From Gammaproteobacteria bacterium (lineage in GTDB: Bacteria; Pseudomonadota; Gammaproteobacteria; Coxiellales; Coxiellaceae), in NCBI GenBank assembly GCA_030425685.1, contig JAUIAD010000021.1, positions 1 to 64,000 of the forward strand: DNA of 64,000 bases, in the 5' to 3' direction. Positions 9,630-17,464 of the stretch are shown piece by piece. A program made the position numbers and the translations under genes. Under the pieces are notes generated by a model. The model ran no database searches, had not been told where the DNA came from, and saw only the letters and a list, made by a program, of their open reading frames with translations. Position 1 is the first letter of the stretch, and the number at the start of each line of letters is the position of its first letter.

Positions 9630-10274
9630 CTACACAAATGTCTTTAATCGTTTTTTAGAAACCAAGCCATCCAATGCTAAACCCCAGGGGTTGTACTGAA
9701 TGCTTTCTGCGGTTCTGACCACACGCACCTTGTATTCGTACAAGGCATCCATGAGGACGGCATTATCCTTATAGCGTGTGACGCGAAGTCGCAAATCAAC
9801 GACCCAACTATTGTCACCCGTGCGTTTGACTTGAGTGCCATTGGCATATCCCATGCCGTTATAAGGCGCGATGGTTTGGACTGAATCCAATAAGTTGCCT
9901 GTTTCAAAGCTGTTCTCGTAATCATTATTTAAATAGCCGCGATAGCTGGGTGTGATGTAATAGCGATAATCAATGATATTCTTCTTATAGTCTTTTTGAG
10001 CGTTGTCAGACCAGGTATTGATGGCGACAAACATTTGATAAGCAAAACCATAAACAAACGCATTTGAAACGCTGTTGGTTTTATAGTATCCGCCTTGTAA
10101 AACCTGAGATGGTGTTAAATAAATACGCTGGTTTTTTAATTGGCTTTTAATGCCATTAATACTGCTCCAAAGCAGTAAGATAATGACACACAAAACACCG
10201 ATAAAGCCCCAGAGCATTTTTACTTTTTGCTTTTGAAAATCCATGATTTTCCACGTATCAAATTGCTTTTTCAT
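9630..10274 (-). CDS. TraE/VirB5-8-like inner-membrane protein, TIGR03746 family
   Basis: 214 residues, with one N-terminal membrane helix (LWGFIGVLCVIILLLWSSI) and a periplasmic domain. Family signs include the FVYGFAYQMFVAINTWS and DYKKNIIDYRYYITPSYRGYL segments and the ending NPWGLALDGLVSKKRLKTF. TraE/VirB8-like proteins are scaffold components of the inner-membrane complex. Its ATG follows the stop of TIGR03750 directly, without a gap. Length fits the family. Confidence 0.87.
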   Translation of the reverse strand: MKKQFDTWKIMDFQKQKVKMLWGFIGVLCVIILLLWSSINGIKSQLKNQRIYLTPSQVLQGGYYKTNSVSNAFVYGFAYQMFVAINTWSDNAQKDYKKNIIDYRYYITPSYRGYLNNDYENSFETGNLLDSVQTIAPYNGMGYANGTQVKRTGDNSWVVDLRLRVTRYKDNAVLMDALYEYKVRVVRTAESIQYNPWGLALDGLVSKKRLKTFV

Positions 10275-10628
10275 CTACCTGTCCTCACCAGCACGAAAGG
10301 TACGCCGTGTTTCCCACACTCCTGTTTGACAAATACGAGCGTGCTTTCCGAACCCCATGCGCTTAGAAATATCAAGCAATATAAAATTGTAAGGTTTACC
10401 TTTTTTATATTTTGCAAAGCGCTTAGCGCTCAATAACACCGTGTGGTAGACAAAGCAGCCCATCACCAACAACACCAGTGGGAAATGACCAACAAAGACC
10501 GACAGAACCAATGCAAATAAAAACAAGCTCGCTACAACCAAGATAGTTAATAAAATAAGCTCCATAAACGTGCATTCCTGCCACATAGGGTAAGGGTGTG
10601 TTAGAAATCGACTGCGTGGTCTTCTCAT
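10275..10628 (-). CDS. TraL-like small membrane protein, TIGR03750 family
   Basis: 117 residues with two adjacent membrane helices (LTILVVASLFLFALVLSVFVG and FPLVLLVMGCFVYHTVL), then a conserved basic cytoplasmic tail (KRFAKYKKGKPYNFILLDISKRMGFG) ending in GVWETRRTF. TraL-type proteins (VirB3-like) help couple pilus assembly to the VirB4 ATPase. Gene order is TIGR03745-TIGR03750-TIGR03746 as in other ICE transfer regions. Confidence 0.83.
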   Translation of the reverse strand: MRRPRSRFLTHPYPMWQECTFMELILLTILVVASLFLFALVLSVFVGHFPLVLLVMGCFVYHTVLLSAKRFAKYKKGKPYNFILLDISKRMGFGKHARICQTGVWETRRTFRAGEDR

Positions 10629-10641
10629 GATGGCTTCCTCT

Positions 10642-11073
10642 CTACTGATTTGTTGCCCATTGTTTTAAGATGTATTGACCTAAGAAGAACAACACCAAAC
10701 CAATCACAACCAAGATTGCGCCGGTCACTAAGGCCATTTTAAATTTCCCAAAATCATCGGTTTCTTGGTATTTTTTGTAACCGCGATAGATATCAAAAAC
10801 GGCCAGAACAATAAAAAACAGCGCGCCGCCATAGACCAAGATGGGTCCCGCTTGTTTTTGAATAATGTTTTTAAGGATATCTAAAAAATCCTTTCCACCT
10901 GTGGTTGGATCATCGCCTGAATCTGGCGTTGGAATAGCCCCGTCTGCCATCGCTTGATCGCTGATAAATATTAGCGTAAACACCATCAGTGCCCTGACAA
11001 TCGCAGGGTGGCAATACACCCATGTTTTAGCTTTAGCCGATACATTTTTTGCTTTGATAAGAAAAGTCTTCAT
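10642..11073 (-). CDS. Conjugative region membrane protein, TIGR03745 family (pilin-like)
   Basis: 143 residues: a long basic leader with a hydrophobic segment (IVRALMVFTLIFISDQAMA, a likely cleaved signal), then two membrane helices (ILVYGGALFFIVLAVFDIY and MALVTGAILVVIGLVLFFLGQYIL) separated by a charged loop. That layout is like VirB2/TraA pilins, and the family has been suggested to be the pilin-like subunit, though this is not certain. It lies 12 bp downstream of TIGR03758. Confidence 0.8.
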   Translation of the reverse strand: MKTFLIKAKNVSAKAKTWVYCHPAIVRALMVFTLIFISDQAMADGAIPTPDSGDDPTTGGKDFLDILKNIIQKQAGPILVYGGALFFIVLAVFDIYRGYKKYQETDDFGKFKMALVTGAILVVIGLVLFFLGQYILKQWATNQ

Positions 11074-11085
11074 TTCAATCTCCCG

Positions 11086-11310
11086 TTAATAAACAATCAC
11101 CCAAATGGCCACCAATAAAATCAGCACCAATACCAGCTTGACCAGCCAACTATTGGGTTCTTCTGACTCATTCATTTGCGTCAACATTCCTTTGATAATG
11201 AATGCGCCCCAAACCACTGACAGTAGAAAAATCAGGGTTCGAATAAATATCGACAAACTCTCTCCTGAAAATCCGGCCGCTATTTGGAACCACTGGCTTA
11301 ATTGATCCAC
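11086..11310 (-). CDS. Small conjugative membrane protein, TIGR03758 family
   Basis: 74 residues with two membrane helices (IFIRTLIFLLSVVWGAFIIKG and WLVKLVLVLILLVAIWVIVY) and a short acidic loop between them. The position between RAQPRD and TIGR03745, the length and the FSGESLSIFIRTL start segment all fit TIGR03758. Role unknown; perhaps pilin-like or a pilin partner. Confidence 0.8.
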   Translation of the reverse strand: MDQLSQWFQIAAGFSGESLSIFIRTLIFLLSVVWGAFIIKGMLTQMNESEEPNSWLVKLVLVLILLVAIWVIVY

Positions 11311-11321
11311 ACCACTCTCCC

Positions 11322-11744
11322 CTACCGTCCAACATAGTCACCGTTCATAGGTGCAATTCTCTTGGGTGTTAAATTGGATTGATTAATTTGATTCACCAAA
11401 GCGGCTCTAATCTCAAGCAAGTTATCTTTGAGGCCATCGTGCTTCACCCCATTGGCATCAACCCAGCTATTAAAGTGGAACTGTACGCGAGCGGTTTTGT
11501 CTTGCTCTTTGGATGCTTGTTCTATCAGAGGGAATAAAGCATCGATCTGGTTAATCATACGCACCATCGTTTGATTCATCTGATCTGTGCTTGCTTGTGC
11601 CTGTACTGCTGGCAGAAGAGTGAATGAGATTAAAAACCCTAACAGCAGCACTTTCAGTTTTTTTGTTTTAAATTTTCCAACAACCCTCACAAAGACTTGT
11701 CTTATAGATTTAGTGGTTTTGTCATTAATCATTATTTCACTCAC
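11322..11744 (-). CDS. RAQPRD-family conjugative element protein
   Basis: 140 residues. It has an N-terminal hydrophobic export signal (VLLLGFLISFTLLPAVQAQA), then a helical domain with the family pattern INQIDALFPLIEQAS...ARVQFHFNSW...LTPKRIAPMNGDY. The name-giving RAQPRD motif at the mature N-terminus is not preserved here (QASTDQMNQ). The chosen GTG start at 11744 overlaps the TIGR03747 stop by 4 bp (GTGA); ATG at 11732 is the alternative. Exported, function unknown; conserved in GI/ICE-type transfer operons. Confidence 0.8.
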   Translation of the reverse strand: MSEIMINDKTTKSIRQVFVRVVGKFKTKKLKVLLLGFLISFTLLPAVQAQASTDQMNQTMVRMINQIDALFPLIEQASKEQDKTARVQFHFNSWVDANGVKHDGLKDNLLEIRAALVNQINQSNLTPKRIAPMNGDYVGR

Positions 11745-12472
11745 ACATATTTTTTAAATTTAGATACTGTTCTGGAAGCTAATAACAACGTCATTAAGCT
11801 CACGCCCATAAAAAACACGACTGGATTAATCCAAAGTGGCACAACCAAATAAATAGCAATCAAAAGCCACAAGACGCCTGGCACAAATCCTAAAAACCGA
11901 TGAAAAATAAAGCTCGACTCCCGCCCAAGCTCTGCTGTTCTCACTTCCCGCAGTGCGAAGCCATCAACCACCCCAAACAACCAGCTCAACCCTAAAAGAG
12001 GCAATGCCAATACAAATAATAAAAGCTTGCCTAACACCATGAGTGAGTTGTTTTTTGCAAGCGCTAACATTTCTACCACTCCTTGCTTAATGGAACGCCA
12101 AAGCTGACCTGCCTTGTGCTCAGCGGGTGCTAAATAGCTATTCCCTTTGCCGCCCATAGCACCTTGCAATTGACGGCCTGCCGTATTCATTGCGCTTGAA
12201 TGCGTAATGTTTTTAGCAGCACTGGCTATCAATGCACTGGTAGATGCCACAAAAGCAAAAACCTTTGTGTCTGAGTAGGTTCCCTCAATGTGTTGCTCTG
12301 CCCGCATCATGTTAATCAACCTGTTATTTGCCATTTCAAATCCACTTAAATGCCAATAAAAAACACTCAAACAAAAACTCAAAACCCATCCCCAAAAAAT
12401 ACCTTTTACGAGCGCTCCTATAATTCGATGACGACTAAACTTTTTTTTATTAATCGTCGATCCCTCTTTCAT
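11741..12472 (-). CDS. Conjugative element membrane protein, TIGR03747 family
   Basis: 243 residues with a short basic N-terminus, one membrane helix at about 18-38 (WGWVLSFCLSVFYWHLSGFEM), a soluble stretch and three closely spaced helices (LLLFVLALPLLGLSWLFGVVDG, FLGFVPGVLWLLIAIYLVVPLW, PVVFFMGVSLMTLLLASRTV). The RHRIIGALVKGIFWGWVLS start and REVRTAELGRESSFIFHR segment fit TIGR03747. In most ICEs the coupling protein gene traD sits just upstream; here the upstream neighbour is TIGR03765 with a 4-bp overlap, so traD is missing from its usual place. Confidence 0.85.
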   Translation of the reverse strand: MKEGSTINKKKFSRHRIIGALVKGIFWGWVLSFCLSVFYWHLSGFEMANNRLINMMRAEQHIEGTYSDTKVFAFVASTSALIASAAKNITHSSAMNTAGRQLQGAMGGKGNSYLAPAEHKAGQLWRSIKQGVVEMLALAKNNSLMVLGKLLLFVLALPLLGLSWLFGVVDGFALREVRTAELGRESSFIFHRFLGFVPGVLWLLIAIYLVVPLWINPVVFFMGVSLMTLLLASRTVSKFKKYV

Positions 12473-12990
12473 TGTTCTACATCACTTTTTGTCCACAAAA
12501 ATGGGTAATGTGAAACGTGTAGATACTGACTTATCCCAGACAGATCGACTGGCAATAGGGTTAAACCCGTTTCCTGTTCAATTTGTTGTGTGCGCGCTTG
12601 ATCGTTGACATTCGTAATAATGCCAATAGCCCCTATACGTTTAAGCTCACTGGCATTCGTTGTTGCCCAGCGTATTGATGTGGGGTCATCGCCAATCACA
12701 AATAGCGGCCTGGTTAAATCTTTCGTTTTGATTGGATGTGACTTTATCTTTCCTGGAGTTAATCTGCTGGTTGCGGGATACATAATCTTTTGTAGATGAA
12801 TTTCCTTTTCTTGGAAGAATGACCGATTCATTTGCAATAAAGTCGATGAATCTCCTTTTTTTGGGTAATGAATATCGGTTAAATAAGGGGCAGCAGAGAC
12901 AGTTGGGCCGTCCTTATTTACCACAACCAACTGGGCATAACTCGTAGCACTGATTAATAAACCTATTGTGATGAGTATCCACTGCTTCAT
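12469..12990 (-). CDS. Conjugative element periplasmic protein, TIGR03765 family
   Basis: 173 residues with a signal peptide (ILITIGLLISATSYA). The conserved block RPLFVIGDDPTSIRWATTNASELKRIGAIGIITNV and the ending LHVSHYPFLW identify TIGR03765. Function is unknown; the compact alpha/beta pattern looks like a small ligand- or protein-binding domain. It is 2 bp after the TIGR03759 gene and overlaps TIGR03747 by 4 bp. Confidence 0.85.
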   Translation of the reverse strand: MKQWILITIGLLISATSYAQLVVVNKDGPTVSAAPYLTDIHYPKKGDSSTLLQMNRSFFQEKEIHLQKIMYPATSRLTPGKIKSHPIKTKDLTRPLFVIGDDPTSIRWATTNASELKRIGAIGIITNVNDQARTQQIEQETGLTLLPVDLSGISQYLHVSHYPFLWTKSDVEQ

Positions 12991-12992
12991 GA

Positions 12993-13901
12993 TTAAAACC
13001 TCGATACATCAATAACGGTTGCTTTGCCATTTCTAACCAACACTAATACGGGTAAGCTTTTTTCATCTTTGAAGCGACTAAATGGCCCCTTATTCGTATT
13101 AATGGTGATTTCCCCTTTCTTTACGAGACTTACCGGTATGCTCTGATTATTTGCCCAATCTTGTATGCCATGACTTGATGGCGTTCCCGCAAAGTAAATA
13201 TTAAGTGTGATGTTATTATTTGATTGAATATCCGCGAGCAGTGTACTCACCACACGACGAACATCTAAATTAAGCTTTGTCATCAAGAATAATTTATCAC
13301 CGGCTTTTAAGCTCACCGCATGGTAGTTGTAAGGGCTAAACGGAGTCACATCAAAAGGTCTAATCAGTGGCAGACCTTTGTTGACTTCAGCTTTCGCCTG
13401 ACTTGCTGCAAACTGCCAAGCCAATTCTTTTGTCATTTTTTCTTGTAGCTGATGTGCATAAAGCAACGCAAATCGTTTTCGTTCACTGGGATTTTTTGCA
13501 TTAATACCTAATATTTCAACAGGCGATATTTTAGAGCCTTGCCAATACAAACCGCTGCGATTTTGCATGAGCAATACGTAACGTTTTTCATCATTTTGCG
13601 TCAAATCCCACACTTCTGCTTGGTGCTTTTGTTCGGGCGTTAATTTAACATTCTTGATATTTTGGCCGCCCACTATGTCATCATGGAATTCCTTTAGGCC
13701 ACGAACATAAGTTCCTGGATCTTGTGTATCATTCAACGCACCATTCGGATAACCGATGTCTTTAACATTCAGTGATTGAAGCTCGCCAAAGCTTTTGCTT
13801 TTGAATGGGCTGTAATAAAATGGATTAGCTTGACTCAGCATTGGGGCAAGCCCAATGAGGATCAGCACGATCGATTTTTTATATTGATAAAAACACTTCA
13901 T
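12993..13901 (-). CDS. Conjugative element protein, TIGR03759 family
   Basis: 302 residues. ATG 13901 is preceded by GGGAA; the frame also allows GTG at 13904. It has a signal peptide (IVLILIGLAPMLSQANP). The family core is VWDLTQNDEKRYVLLMQNRSGLYWQ followed by ISPVEILGINAKNPSERKRFALLYAHQ. A basic, beta-rich C-terminal part follows. Periplasmic and of unknown function, it is conserved near the pilL end of GI/ICE transfer operons. Confidence 0.83.
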   Translation of the reverse strand: MKCFYQYKKSIVLILIGLAPMLSQANPFYYSPFKSKSFGELQSLNVKDIGYPNGALNDTQDPGTYVRGLKEFHDDIVGGQNIKNVKLTPEQKHQAEVWDLTQNDEKRYVLLMQNRSGLYWQGSKISPVEILGINAKNPSERKRFALLYAHQLQEKMTKELAWQFAASQAKAEVNKGLPLIRPFDVTPFSPYNYHAVSLKAGDKLFLMTKLNLDVRRVVSTLLADIQSNNNITLNIYFAGTPSSHGIQDWANNQSIPVSLVKKGEITINTNKGPFSRFKDEKSLPVLVLVRNGKATVIDVSRF

Positions 13902-13904
13902 CAC

Positions 13905-14723
13905 TTAAAAGTTCCCATTTAAATTAACGCTGGCACACACCCCTTTTCGATTCACAAATCGTGCAGTTTGATGCTCATAATCACTGGAGCTGAGTTTCCA
14001 GCCTGCTAGCGTAAAATCGTTTTCTAAGGGCGAGACCATGTTGGCATAAAGGACTGAAACCACATTGCGACCATTCACCATATCGATGGACTGAACCGTG
14101 AATGGCAGGTGCGAACTACTGAGGCATTTCACTTTGTTTTTTACGGCTTCAATTTCGTCTAATTTACTGGTTGTGGTTTTTTGATAAGAACCTAACTGTG
14201 ATGAAAGACTGGTGATTTGAGAGCGCAAGGCGCTGTATTGTGCTTTATTATCTTGCTCAATTTGTGTGATTTCTTGATTAAGGCTATGTATATCCGCACG
14301 AACCTTATCAATATTGACGACTGAGCGATGGCTTGAAAGCATTTTTTCAATGTTGGCAAGCTTAGCTTGCAAATCAGTTAAATCATCGTTAATGCCATGC
14401 GCTCCGGATGATGGTGCAGATGTTGTTGTTGATGATGATTGATTAGCTAAATTAGCTTCAACCATAGGTGTGTTTTTGGTAACAGAATATGAAGTAGCTT
14501 TGTGATGATGGCCTGAAAATATTGCCACGACAACAATCAGAAAAATGATACCCACACCCGACGCAATCGCGACTTTCAAATGCATCGCAAGTGATTGATA
14601 GCGTTTTAATAAAGTTACGCTGCCTCCTTTTATAAAAAAAAAGCTATTAATCACTTTGTTTTTAGTGGTATCTAATATCGCACTGATGCGAATTTTTAAG
14701 CTGGTATCTAAGTTATCACTCAT
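13905..14723 (-). CDS. Membrane-anchored coiled-coil protein of the conjugation operon
   Basis: 272 residues. ATG 14723 has AAGG eight bases upstream and overlaps the preceding small gene by 8 bp. There is a cytoplasmic head of about 50 residues, one membrane helix (VAIASGVGIIFLIVVVAIFSG), a Ser/Thr-rich linker, a coiled coil (about residues 115-200: LTDLQAKLANIEKML, EITQIEQDNKAQYSALRSQI) and a C-terminal globular domain with two Cys (KCLSS, GVCASV) that may pair. I do not recognise a named family; the layout resembles DotG/IcmE- or TraB-like stalk proteins, but that is only an analogy. It lies between conserved transfer genes, so a structural role is likely. Confidence 0.6.
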   Translation of the reverse strand: MSDNLDTSLKIRISAILDTTKNKVINSFFFIKGGSVTLLKRYQSLAMHLKVAIASGVGIIFLIVVVAIFSGHHHKATSYSVTKNTPMVEANLANQSSSTTTSAPSSGAHGINDDLTDLQAKLANIEKMLSSHRSVVNIDKVRADIHSLNQEITQIEQDNKAQYSALRSQITSLSSQLGSYQKTTTSKLDEIEAVKNKVKCLSSSHLPFTVQSIDMVNGRNVVSVLYANMVSPLENDFTLAGWKLSSSDYEHQTARFVNRKGVCASVNLNGNF

Positions 14724-14910
14724 TATGATCACCTTTTTCTAAATCACTAATTTCAATTCCATCTAACGTTTTAGGCTGTGGTTTTTTATGCGCTTTCAAA
14801 TAACGCAGTTCCTGCTTCAAATGTGCTGTTTCTTTTTCCTGGTTGTTATGTGCGTTAATAGCAGCCCCACCAGCAAATAATGCCGCAAACAAAATAATCG
14901 CAACCCACAT
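14716..14910 (-). CDS. Small membrane protein in conjugation operon
   Basis: 64 residues: an N-terminal membrane helix (WVAIILFAALFAGGAAI) followed by a charged, helical tail (NNQEKETAHLKQELRYLKAHKK) with heptad-like spacing. It lies 1 bp after the pilL-like gene and overlaps the next gene by 8 bp, so it is a real operon member despite its size. No family recognised; it may partner the coiled-coil protein encoded next. Confidence 0.55.
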   Translation of the reverse strand: MWVAIILFAALFAGGAAINAHNNQEKETAHLKQELRYLKAHKKPQPKTLDGIEISDLEKGDHNE

Positions 14911-14911
14911 A

Positions 14912-15574
14912 TCAGCTCGCTCCTTTCAAATGTGAAAATTTAGACTTCAGCTTAAACGTTACTAAGCGATGGACAGGATCTACCACTAGGGTGAACACTT
15001 GATCGCCCATCAAAGTTCGTAGTGCATTACCCACTGAAATAGGGCCCAGTTCCCGTTGCGTTATAGGTAGAGATTTAGACTGTATTGCTCTGACCGAATA
15101 TGGTAACTGACTGCTCGGAACAAGTGCGTAGCCGGTGTCACGTAATACTTGTTCAATGGCTTGTCCGACTGTTTTAACACGGGAATTAAACTTGAATTGC
15201 GATATAGCCAACAGTGGATCTTGTTGTGGTGCGGTAGCTCTATTTTTGATGGTTGAATAGCGCCCTACTTGAGTAACATCATGCGTCAAATGCTGTGTTA
15301 CGGGTGGCTTGAAATTAACTGGGCTAATAGAAAGACCTTGCTTTTGCATCGCCATATTGGTGCAACCAGTCATTCCAACAAAAGCGGCTATTATTGGCAT
15401 TAGTACAATTTTTCTGATCTGACTGGTTAAAAAGCATAGGGTACGCAAAATAAGGCGACTCATTTTATTAAAAAGAGTTTGTTGATTTAAGAGCCGCGAT
15501 GCGTCGGCGTACCCCAGTTGACGCATAAACTTGGTAAAAAGATTTCGAGATACTGAAAGCTTGGGAAAGCGCAT
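14912..15574 (-). CDS. PilL N-terminal-type lipoprotein of conjugative elements (TIGR03748-like)
   Basis: 220 residues from ATG 15574, which has GGAGG eight bases upstream. The PilL-N signature is clear: GRYSTIKN, then QDPLLAISQFKFNSRVKTVGQAIEQVL, GYALVPSS, LPITQRELGPISVGNALRTLMGD and FTLVVDPVHRLVTFKL, a STN/secretin-like domain. A lipobox-like GMTGC lies near residue 71 after a hydrophobic stretch, so the true start may be an internal ATG such as the one beginning MSRLILRT. PilL proteins are first in ICE transfer operons and are linked to type IV pilus-like functions in mating. Confidence 0.8.
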   Translation of the reverse strand: MRFPKLSVSRNLFTKFMRQLGYADASRLLNQQTLFNKMSRLILRTLCFLTSQIRKIVLMPIIAAFVGMTGCTNMAMQKQGLSISPVNFKPPVTQHLTHDVTQVGRYSTIKNRATAPQQDPLLAISQFKFNSRVKTVGQAIEQVLRDTGYALVPSSQLPYSVRAIQSKSLPITQRELGPISVGNALRTLMGDQVFTLVVDPVHRLVTFKLKSKFSHLKGAS

Positions 15575-15578
15575 ATCA

Positions 15579-15788
15579 CTAACCTCCATGCCTAATATCA
15601 GAAAGGTTAGAAATAAACTCATAATCCTCTAAGCTTCGCATCAAGCGCAATGTCACTTCCGCAGCAAGACTCCTTGCCGATCTTTCAGCGCTTTTGCTAA
15701 TTAGAGACTTAAGATCAATTGGGCAGCGTACAAATAATTGCCCATCTCTTTTGCATAAATCAATTGTCTGAAACTTTTGATTTGACAT
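15579..15788 (-). CDS. Arc-like ribbon-helix-helix DNA-binding protein
   Basis: 69 residues with a ribbon-helix-helix fold pattern: beta strand GQLFVRCPIDLKSLI, then helices SAERSARSLAAEVTLRLMRSLE. This is the Arc/MetJ layout (RSxxAEVxLRL). It is the first gene of the transfer operon, 4 bp before pilL, and faces the divergent regulator gene across a control region with inverted repeats. It is a good candidate for the repressor of the transfer operon or a TraY-like relaxosome accessory protein. Confidence 0.75.
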   Translation of the reverse strand: MSNQKFQTIDLCKRDGQLFVRCPIDLKSLISKSAERSARSLAAEVTLRLMRSLEDYEFISNLSDIRHGG

Positions 15789-15975
15789 ACAGACTCCTCA
15801 TCGTAATCAATTTGCTGTTAGTCGATATCATCTAATGCCAAAATTTTTCAGGTATTCACCTAAATTCCCAGCATCAATTCTTACGAGAGGATAGATTTGC
15901 TTCTCAATCAGAGAGTCATTTGGTAGGATTCTCTATTGAGAAATGGCCGTCTAGAAAACTCCATCTTCTCGTCTG

Positions 15976-16003
15976 GATTGGGTAAGCGCCAACTTACCCA
16001 ATC
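15976..16003. promoter_or_regulatory. Perfect 11-bp inverted repeat in the control region
   Basis: GATTGGGTAAG at 15976-15986 and its exact complement CTTACCCAATC at 15993-16003 are separated by CGCCAA. It lies in the 453-bp space between the transfer operon and the divergent regulator gene. There is no U-run, so it is more like an operator, for the Arc-like or the XRE/S24 protein, than a terminator. The rest of 15789-16180 shows no convincing gene. Confidence 0.5.
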
Positions 16004-16180
16004 ATCATTCGTAAAAATATTACATCCCAAAACTCTAAATGTCAACATAACTTGTAATTTATTTACTAGTTTTCCACCACCCCTGGTTAACCTGTTGTTT
16101 TTCAGCATACTTTTAAGATCCTAGCGGCGGAGATTTCCTAGAAATACTCTGAATTACTACTTTACAATAGATTAAAGAGG

Positions 16181-16226
16181 TTAGTTGTAATATAATTGCA
16201 TGCAACATTAATGTTTTTACAACTAA
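16181..16226. promoter_or_regulatory. Operator-like inverted repeat upstream of the XRE/S24 regulator
   Basis: TTAGTTGTAA (16181-16190) and TTACAACTAA (16217-16226) form a perfect 10-bp inverted repeat with a 26-bp spacer, ending 15 bp before the regulator start. The spacer is AT-rich and could hold the -10 region. A likely autoregulatory operator. Confidence 0.5.
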
Positions 16227-16241
16227 GGCCTTAACACACTA

Positions 16242-16937
16242 ATGGCAAAGAAATATCCAAAACTATCTTCGATTTTGAAGAGGCTACTATACGAGCGAGA
16301 CATTAAGCCTGTTGATCTTGCTAGGGCAGTCGATTTACCGCCGCCAACAATACACAGGCTGATTACCGGAAAATCTACACGCCCCTACGAAAGCTCACTC
16401 AAGCCCATTGCAGATTACTTTGACATAGAAGTCGACCAGCTACTGGGAGAAGCGCCTTTGCCTGGAGATCAAGCTCAGAGCCTCTCAGATGAAGGTTCAC
16501 ATAACCTGGCAAGCTCTGGCGTTTCAAGCATACCCCTACTACCTTGGCAATTTTTAGACAATTATGAAAATGGGGATGAATTTGAAGCTGTGCCTTTCGT
16601 TGGCACTATTAGCAAGGAAGGGTTCGCAACCATTATGCCTGACACCTCCATGGAGCCCTTCATCCAACGGAATGCCATTGTGATCTTCGACCCTTATGTT
16701 AAACCCACAGACCGGAATTGCATCCTAGTTAAATTGCGTGAAACAAAAGCATTTGTTGTTAGACAGTTACTCATCGATGCAGATCACCAATACCTTAAAC
16801 CACTCAACCCAGATTTAAGTGCATTTAAGATGCGCCTTCTGGACAAGAAAGATAGCGTAATAGCTACTTTGATTGAAATTAGATTTAACATCCAGAGCAA
16901 AGATAATCAGGGCATCCTAGGGGGGCTACAAAAATGA
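16242..16937 (+). CDS. XRE-family regulator with S24/LexA-like C-terminal domain
   Basis: 231 residues. The N-terminal helix-turn-helix (about 5-65) reads ILKRLLYERDIKPVDLARAVDLPPPTIHRLITGKSTRP. The C-terminal half (about 105-220) is LexA/CI-like: MPDTSMEP carries the Ser nucleophile and YLKPLNPD the CI-like strand. At the position of the catalytic Lys (VKRL in LexA) the protein has VVRQL, so Arg replaces Lys and self-cleavage is doubtful. It begins the operon that leads into the natural-product genes: the next start overlaps its stop (ATGA). It likely represses this operon and perhaps the divergent transfer operon. Confidence 0.85.
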   Translation: MAKKYPKLSSILKRLLYERDIKPVDLARAVDLPPPTIHRLITGKSTRPYESSLKPIADYFDIEVDQLLGEAPLPGDQAQSLSDEGSHNLASSGVSSIPLLPWQFLDNYENGDEFEAVPFVGTISKEGFATIMPDTSMEPFIQRNAIVIFDPYVKPTDRNCILVKLRETKAFVVRQLLIDADHQYLKPLNPDLSAFKMRLLDKKDSVIATLIEIRFNIQSKDNQGILGGLQK

Positions 16938-17458
16938 TAAAACGCATCATTAATAAGATTAAAGGTATTGCAAGCTATATTAACGCTGAAAGAGAAAAAG
17001 ATATTTATAAACCGCTGTATAAAGTGGTTGATATTTTAGAAACAGACGGCCAACACCTTGCTGTTATAAAACTTCTAAACAAGAACGTAACATTTAATGC
17101 AACACCAGAAGAAATACTGGCTAATGATAATTTAGTCGACCAGTTTTCACCAAGAGACATTAGAGCCTTAACATACCTTGGTTATCTTGGCATAAATAGT
17201 CCAAAATACAAAATTCTCGCCAGAAAGCTTTCTCAAAATGAAAAAATCAATTTTATTCTGCAAAAGAAAGGTGAGAAAAAAGTTATAGTCAAAACTGCCT
17301 CAGAGATAGTTTCTGAATCCAACCTCATTGACAGCATGAATCCAGAAGATGCCAAAACCGTTGGGTACACCATCGCTACTGAGACTATATCAGAGGAAAA
17401 AAGGCAAAAAGAAGCATTGCTAAAAGAGGCTCATCAAAATAGTTTAAATGAGAAATAA
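16934..17458 (+). CDS. Unknown protein with an internal repeat, coupled to the regulator
   Basis: 174 residues, soluble, rich in Lys, Ile and Asn. It contains two similar segments, about residues 47-85 (KNVTFNATPEEILANDNLVDQFSPRDI) and 113-148 (KKVIVKTASEIVSESNLIDSMNPEDA), each followed by a GY motif, suggesting a tandem small domain. The C-terminus is a charged helix. No family recognised. Its start overlaps the regulator stop and its stop lies 6 bp before the synthetase, so all three are cotranscribed; it could modulate the regulator. Confidence 0.6.
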   Translation: MIKRIINKIKGIASYINAEREKDIYKPLYKVVDILETDGQHLAVIKLLNKNVTFNATPEEILANDNLVDQFSPRDIRALTYLGYLGINSPKYKILARKLSQNEKINFILQKKGEKKVIVKTASEIVSESNLIDSMNPEDAKTVGYTIATETISEEKRQKEALLKEAHQNSLNEK

Positions 17459-17464
17459 ATTGAA

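Noticed and set aside
15908-16108. 66-codon minus-strand frame in the divergent control region
   Set aside because: It overlaps the perfect inverted repeat and has no ribosome site or family resemblance.
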